A DNA stretch of 9,024 nucleotides, from positions 7,471 through 16,494 of the forward strand of contig DGYJ01000017.1 of NCBI GenBank assembly GCA_002396665.1, given 5' to 3'. Shown here one piece after another: positions 6,239 through 9,024 of this stretch. Below the pieces are notes generated by a model that was not told where the DNA came from, ran no database searches, and was given only the letters and a program-made list of their open reading frames with translations. The DNA is from Bdellovibrionaceae bacterium UBA5009 (lineage in GTDB: Bacteria; Bdellovibrionota; Bdellovibrionia; Bdellovibrionales; Bdellovibrionaceae). How positions within the stretch are numbered: the stretch's first letter is position 1; the number at the start of each line of letters is the position of its first letter. The translations under genes and the position numbers were made by a program.

Positions 6239-7062
6239 AAGCCACTTTAGATCGCATTACAGAATCCGTCAGTTTTATACGCTCGAAATCCAGCGTTAAA
6301 CCCAAAGTGGGAATTATTTTGGGATCAGGTCTTGGCGCCTTTGTGAACGAAGTAGAAATTAAAGAAAAGATTTCCTTTCAAGAAATTCCACACTTTAATC
6401 CAACAACAGTTGAGGGGCATCAAGGCAACTTAATCATGGGGAACTTAGGAAATGTTCCAGTTGCCCTGTTACAAGGGCGAAATCACTACTACGAAGGCCA
6501 TTCCATGGAAATGGTTGTGCACCCGACCCGCACCCTTGCCATGCTTGGAATTGAAATTCTAGTTTTAACAAATTCTGCCGGTGGCTTTGGCGATACGATG
6601 CAAGCCGGTGATTTTATGATCATCGAAGACCATATCAACTTGATGGGAGCTAATCCCTTAATGGGACCAAACATCAAAGAACTTGGTCCTCGGTTTCCAG
6701 ACATGACAGAGGCCTACGATCGTAAGCTCATCGAAGCGATGGAAAAAATATTTCAAAAAAATAATACGAAATACCACAAGGGAATTTATTGTGGCGTCAG
6801 CGGACCAACTTATGAAACCCCAGCTGAAGTTCGTTACTTAAAAATGATTGGTGGAAAAGCTGTTGGAATGAGCACAGTCCCTGAAACGATTGCAGCCAAT
6901 CACCTTGGCCTACGAGTAGCAGCCTTAAGTTGCATCACAAACTTGGCTGCGGGTATTTCTAGACAAAAGCTGACCCACCAAGAAGTCACAGAAACTGCAA
7001 AAAAAGTTGAATCGCAGTTTACGTCTTTCTTAAAAGAATTTGTTTTATCTTTGAAAGATTAG
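6235..7062 (+). CDS. punA: Purine-nucleoside phosphorylase (trimeric, PNP-I type)
   Basis: This phosphorolyses purine (deoxy)nucleosides, mainly guanosine and inosine, to base and sugar-1-phosphate. The 275 residues fit the homotrimeric family. The phosphate loop is GIILGSGLG (26-34, S31), followed by H62 in VEGHQG. Phosphate and ribose contacts sit in QGRNHYYEGH (80-89: R82, H84, Y86). The family signature continues through HPTRTLAMLGIEILVLTNSA (96-115). Purine and ribose binding is in GPTYETPAE (190-198, E197), GMSTVPE (211-217, M212, S213) and ITNLAAGIS (234-242, N236). An Asn at this place fits 6-oxopurine preference, by analogy with human N243. The start ATG 6235 overlaps the previous stop (ATGA) and has AGGAG upstream, so it is translationally coupled. 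No strong terminator follows 7062. The symbol punA is one of several in use for this family. Confidence 0.94.
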   Translation: MKATLDRITESVSFIRSKSSVKPKVGIILGSGLGAFVNEVEIKEKISFQEIPHFNPTTVEGHQGNLIMGNLGNVPVALLQGRNHYYEGHSMEMVVHPTRTLAMLGIEILVLTNSAGGFGDTMQAGDFMIIEDHINLMGANPLMGPNIKELGPRFPDMTEAYDRKLIEAMEKIFQKNNTKYHKGIYCGVSGPTYETPAEVRYLKMIGGKAVGMSTVPETIAANHLGLRVAALSCITNLAAGISRQKLTHQEVTETAKKVESQFTSFLKEFVLSLKD

Positions 7063-7079
7063 TTTTATTGATTTTCAAA

Positions 7080-7641
7080 TTATGGTTTAACAACATATTT
7101 GTTTTTGGGTTTTAAACGCTCCATTGCAAAGCTGATGTCCGAATCTCCACTGATAATACCTACGTATCTCGATTGGATAAATAAATTTAAAATCATTGCA
7201 TCAGCTGACCCAATCCCAAAGATCTTGTTTTTCACTTGGCCTGTAAGCCATAAGCAACTGCCTGATTTCCTTAATTTCATCATCTTGGATACGAAACAAA
7301 GCCTCTGCTTTTTCCTTTTGGCCTGATCTCGTTTTTAGTGATTTGAGTTTATTGTAAACGGCCTGAGGCAAGTCTGTGCCAATTTCATGAAATAGATCCA
7401 GCAATGCCTGAATGATAACTATTTTTCTAGTGAGATGAATAAACTCTGAACGCACATTGGTGTTTGCAAATCTTGGAATACATTCGGAATCCAAGATCTT
7501 AAAAATCTCAACCGCCTCCTCATGATAACTGTCGAGGCTATAATTTGCCGCAAACAAAATGTTGGTATCGACGATGACGCCCGCTTTTGCGCCAATTGTA
7601 CCCGCAATAAAAAATTTTAGATCACAACCCCGCACAAACAA
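7080..7641 (-). pseudogene. PIN-domain toxin (VapC-like) broken by a +1 frameshift near 7228
   Basis: PIN toxins are Mg-dependent RNases with four conserved acidic residues. The 5' part (7641 to stop 7201, 146 residues) carries VIVDTNILFAA with first acidic D25, and VRSEF with E66, then stops after DLWDWVS. The missing C-terminal half is in the +1 frame (ending 7080): IGSADAMILNLF, with the third acidic residue in ADA, then GIISGDSDI with the fourth, and MERLKPKNKYVVKP at the end. Dropping one base of the five-A run (7228-7232, T on the plus strand) joins them into about 186 residues. It could be a true mutation, an assembly error or recoding. The start is uncertain: TTG 7641, two bases after the upstream stop, or GTG 7635; no ATG precedes the VIVDTN strand. 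It pairs with the 61-residue ORF upstream. Confidence 0.75.
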
Positions 7642-7643
7642 AA

Positions 7644-7829
7644 TCAGATTTCCAATTCTTTTTGCCAGTCAACTTGGCCTGCGATTTTCTTTTCATTAAC
7701 TTTTTCTTTGCGACCCTCTTCTTTCAGAAAATCAACGATACGTTGACTCACTGGTTGATTCGTCAATTTATTAAACCTCTCGGCTGCATTTCGTGGACCG
7801 TCTTTTTTTCCCATTTTAAGATTAGACAT
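7644..7829 (-). CDS. Putative antitoxin partner of the PIN protein
   Basis: This 61-residue, highly charged protein ends two bases before the PIN toxin gene and is probably translationally coupled to it. Size, order (small gene first) and spacing are those of type II antitoxins. The N-terminus SNLKMGKKDGPRNAAERF is basic, the middle VSQRIVDFLKEEGR looks helical, and the C-terminus KIAGQVDWQKELEI is acidic and could be the toxin-binding tail. I do not recognise it as a standard VapB, Phd, RelB or MazE. The start ATG 7829 has a good AAGGAG five bases upstream, and a promoter lies at 7856-7883. The call rests on context; the sequence itself has no diagnostic DNA-binding motif that I can name. 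Confidence 0.6.
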   Translation of the reverse strand: MSNLKMGKKDGPRNAAERFNKLTNQPVSQRIVDFLKEEGRKEKVNEKKIAGQVDWQKELEI

Positions 7830-7847
7830 AAGATCTCCTTAACCATA

Positions 7848-7883
7848 TTTAATTAAAAATAGCACGTATCTGGACGCTTACAA
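7848..7883 (-). promoter_or_regulatory. Promoter of the PIN toxin-antitoxin pair
   Basis: On the minus strand, -35 TTGTAA (7883-7878) and -10 TATTTT (7861-7856) are 16 bases apart, and TGC directly before the -10 makes an extended -10. Transcription should begin near 7849, about 20 bases before the antitoxin ATG. A 10-bp perfect palindrome, TTTAATTAAA, at 7848-7857 overlaps the -10 and start site and could be an autoregulatory operator, although it is pure A/T. Confidence 0.5.
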
Positions 7884-8088
7884 CTTACCGAAATAACTTG
7901 ATTTTTTTATTTATAAAGTCAGAATCTAATTGGCTATGTCCGCGGCGGACGGCAAGTGTTCGAAGAAGCGTGTCAAAAGTATATCTCGGGTGGAATTGAA
8001 GCATATTTCCACAACCATGCAGGATTCAATCCAGTCTCGTTATATAATTATTAATAGTCATCGATATGAACTGCTATCCACTTATAGG
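7884..8088. other. Intergenic stretch with a possible gene remnant
   Basis: This stretch lies between the antitoxin promoter and the 3' end of the exported-protein gene. On the plus strand, 7917-8054 is an open frame of 45 codons with no ATG; it reads NLIGYVRGGRQVFEEACQK, then GGIEAYFHNHAGFNPVSLY and a TAA-TAG double stop. It has protein-like composition (amphipathic, few rare residues) and could be the C-terminal end of a lost gene. The overlapping frame from TTG 7930 to 8121 looks random. No transposase or terminal repeats are seen. Confidence 0.3.
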
Positions 8089-8661
8089 CTATTTAACCAT
8101 CCAATTGACCATGTCGCCTGAAGCCACTTGTCTTGGTTGTTCAGCAGATTTTTCGCAATCCCACTTTTGAGTTGGGACAAGTCCACCAAGATGGGAAAAC
8201 AAAATCCGACCATCCTGTGATAGAAAATATGTTCCCATATTTTTTTCTGGATGACCAGGTTCATGAATAACAACTTTTGTTCCCAAGGATCGGCGTGCTG
8301 AAGATTCAAAAATATATGTGCTAACTTCGTAGGAAATTGGCTTTGTACCATCTGCAAAAGACAATTCAAAATCATGCAGGTATCTGTTAAGAACTTTTTG
8401 TTCGGGACTAGTAAGATGGGTCAGATTAAGCATGTTAACTTGCATATCTTTACGTAAAGTTGTTGGTCTACCCGAATTCATTCCGCGAACGGTTTCTTGG
8501 CACTGCAAAGCTGATTCAAATTTAGAACCTGACTTTGTCGAACTGGCTTGTGTTCCTGACAAGGCTGTTTCGCCCTCTGAATTAAAAGAAATCAAATAGA
8601 ATAAAATTGTACTCGTTGTGAAAAAATAAATAAATTTTTTGATAAACAGTGCTGAAAACAT
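8089..8661 (-). CDS. Exported or membrane-anchored protein of unknown function
   Basis: I do not recognise this 190-residue protein. The N-terminus MFSALFIKKF is followed by a hydrophobic segment of about 17 residues (10-26), a signal peptide or membrane anchor, then a Ser/Thr/Gly-rich linker (28-50). The rest (51-190) is soluble and would lie outside the cytoplasmic membrane. It has two cysteines, C54 and C169, which may form a disulfide, and a run of beta-strand-like segments (ISYEVSTYIFES, TKVVIHEPGH, GTYFLSQDGRILFSHLGG) suggesting a compact beta-rich domain. The start is placed at ATG 8661, with GGGG five bases upstream. The in-frame TTG 8691 would add ten residues before the hydrophobic core and has no Shine-Dalgarno. 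It is divergent from the gene at 8971 and upstream of the toxin-antitoxin pair. No regulatory site is clear. Confidence 0.65.
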   Translation of the reverse strand: MFSALFIKKFIYFFTTSTILFYLISFNSEGETALSGTQASSTKSGSKFESALQCQETVRGMNSGRPTTLRKDMQVNMLNLTHLTSPEQKVLNRYLHDFELSFADGTKPISYEVSTYIFESSARRSLGTKVVIHEPGHPEKNMGTYFLSQDGRILFSHLGGLVPTQKWDCEKSAEQPRQVASGDMVNWMVK

Positions 8662-8970
8662 AATTACCCCAGGGCCCTGTCGGTGACTCAATTTTTGTCA
8701 GACCAAGTAGAATTTTCATTTCTAGCTTAAAAAGTCTTCCTGTAATTGAGCCTATTTGTTTTAAAAGCCCATTCCTTTTCTATCTGGGTAATAAGCAACT
8801 AGAGTGCCAAAAATCTCAGATTGAGACGGCTTCTGGCCAAATATTAGACAGCTGCCTATCGTTTCACGCAACAACACCAAGCAGTGGCGCTAAAGCGAAA
8901 TAAATCGACCTTGATGGCTGCAAAATGGATTGCAATTTGCTCTCTATTTTTATGAAGAAAGAGGTGTTTT
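8662..8970. other. 309-base divergent intergenic region
   Basis: This region separates two divergent genes for exported proteins. I see no convincing promoter, RNA gene or terminator. It holds a 14-bp imperfect palindrome at 8845-8858 (TAGACAG/CTGCCTA, six of seven pairs) and a minus-strand open frame of 42 codons (8889-8761) without ATG that ends VAYYPDRKGMGF. Either could be chance. The 3' end contains the AGAGGTG ribosome site of the next gene. Confidence 0.4.
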
Positions 8971-9024
8971 ATGAAAAAGGCATTGTCGTTATTTTTATCA
9001 ATGATTTTGTTTCTAAATTTTGCG
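8971..9024 (+). CDS. Start of a secreted protein gene (cut by window edge)
   Basis: Only 18 codons are visible: MKKALSLFLSMILFLNFA. Two lysines followed by an unbroken hydrophobic core is the start of a Sec signal peptide, so the product is exported. AGAGGTG lies four bases before the ATG and is a good ribosome site. An alternative upstream ATG at 8952 opens another frame that stays open to the window end, but it lacks a Shine-Dalgarno and does not give a signal peptide. Nothing can be said about function. Confidence 0.6.
   Translation, partial: MKKALSLFLSMILFLNFA

Noticed and set aside
7063..7079. Intrinsic terminator after the purine-nucleoside phosphorylase gene
   Set aside because: The convergent gap is AT-rich but has no GC-rich stem followed by a T-tract on either strand.
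7227..7233. A-AAA-AAC as a -1 programmed frameshift heptamer in the PIN gene
   Set aside because: The heptamer is in the wrong phase for the upstream frame, and the shift needed is +1, not -1.
7930..8121. Plus-strand 63-codon frame starting at TTG
   Set aside because: It has no Shine-Dalgarno and random-looking composition, and it overlaps both the remnant frame and the end of the exported-protein gene.
961..8674. Shared 10-mer TACCCCAGGG at 961-970 and 8665-8674
   Set aside because: A 10-base match is expected many times by chance in 9 kb, and flanks differ.
8662..8691. TTG start adding ten residues to the exported protein
   Set aside because: It has no Shine-Dalgarno and would put a Gly/Pro-rich stretch before the signal segment; ATG 8661 has GGGG upstream.
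8761..8889. Minus-strand open frame of 42 codons ending VAYYPDRKGMGF
   Set aside because: It has no ATG, no ribosome site and no recognisable homology; a frame this long is expected by chance in such a region.
1..9024. Large mobile element, CRISPR, tRNA or rRNA
   Set aside because: No transposase, integrase, regular spaced repeats, cloverleaf or conserved rRNA stretches were seen on either strand.

Overview
The window looks like a chromosomal segment from a Gram-negative bacterium of moderate-to-low GC. The single pilT, the secreted small proteins, the RNase G/L21/L27 gene cluster and the codon choice suggest a Bdellovibrionota (Bdellovibrio-like) or delta-proteobacterial relative. That placement is an inference from style and context, not a database match. 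I see no rRNA, tRNA, CRISPR array or intact insertion sequence.

Layout. Positions 1-2989 (minus strand) hold, in transcription order, rng (RNase G), a small secreted protein of unknown function, rplU (L21, with a long lysine/alanine-rich tail) and rpmA (L27, cut by the window edge). The rng-rplU-rpmA order is widely conserved, and the secreted-protein gene is an insertion into it. Positions 3084-7062 (plus strand) hold pilT (twitching motility ATPase) and then a compact nucleoside catabolism operon: deoC, a thymidine/pyrimidine-nucleoside phosphorylase gene and a purine-nucleoside phosphorylase gene. The last two overlap by four bases. Positions 7080-7829 (minus) hold a toxin-antitoxin-like pair. 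The PIN-domain toxin is broken by a +1 frameshift near 7228, so its two catalytic halves lie in different frames. Positions 8089-8661 (minus) encode an unrecognised exported protein. At 8971 a new plus-strand gene starts with a signal peptide and runs off the window.

How the genes work together. RNase G processes rRNA and mRNA, and L21 and L27 are large-subunit proteins, so the left block is a ribosome and RNA-maturation cluster. The two phosphorylases release bases and (deoxy)ribose-1-phosphate from nucleosides, and DeoC splits deoxyribose-5-phosphate into glyceraldehyde-3-phosphate and acetaldehyde. If the host is a predator, this would suit use of prey nucleic acids. PilT powers pilus retraction and probably only shares a neighbourhood with the deo genes, because deoC has its own plausible promoter.

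The most interesting signals are regulatory. deoC has no Shine-Dalgarno; it has a 17-bp-spaced promoter ending six bases before its ATG (a leaderless arrangement), with a long imperfect palindrome across the -10 and start codon. The rplU leader can fold into nested stems that hide its Shine-Dalgarno. A perfect 9-bp inverted repeat sits between the divergent rng and pilT genes. The frameshifted PIN toxin and the histone-H1-like tail of L21 are the main protein-level oddities.
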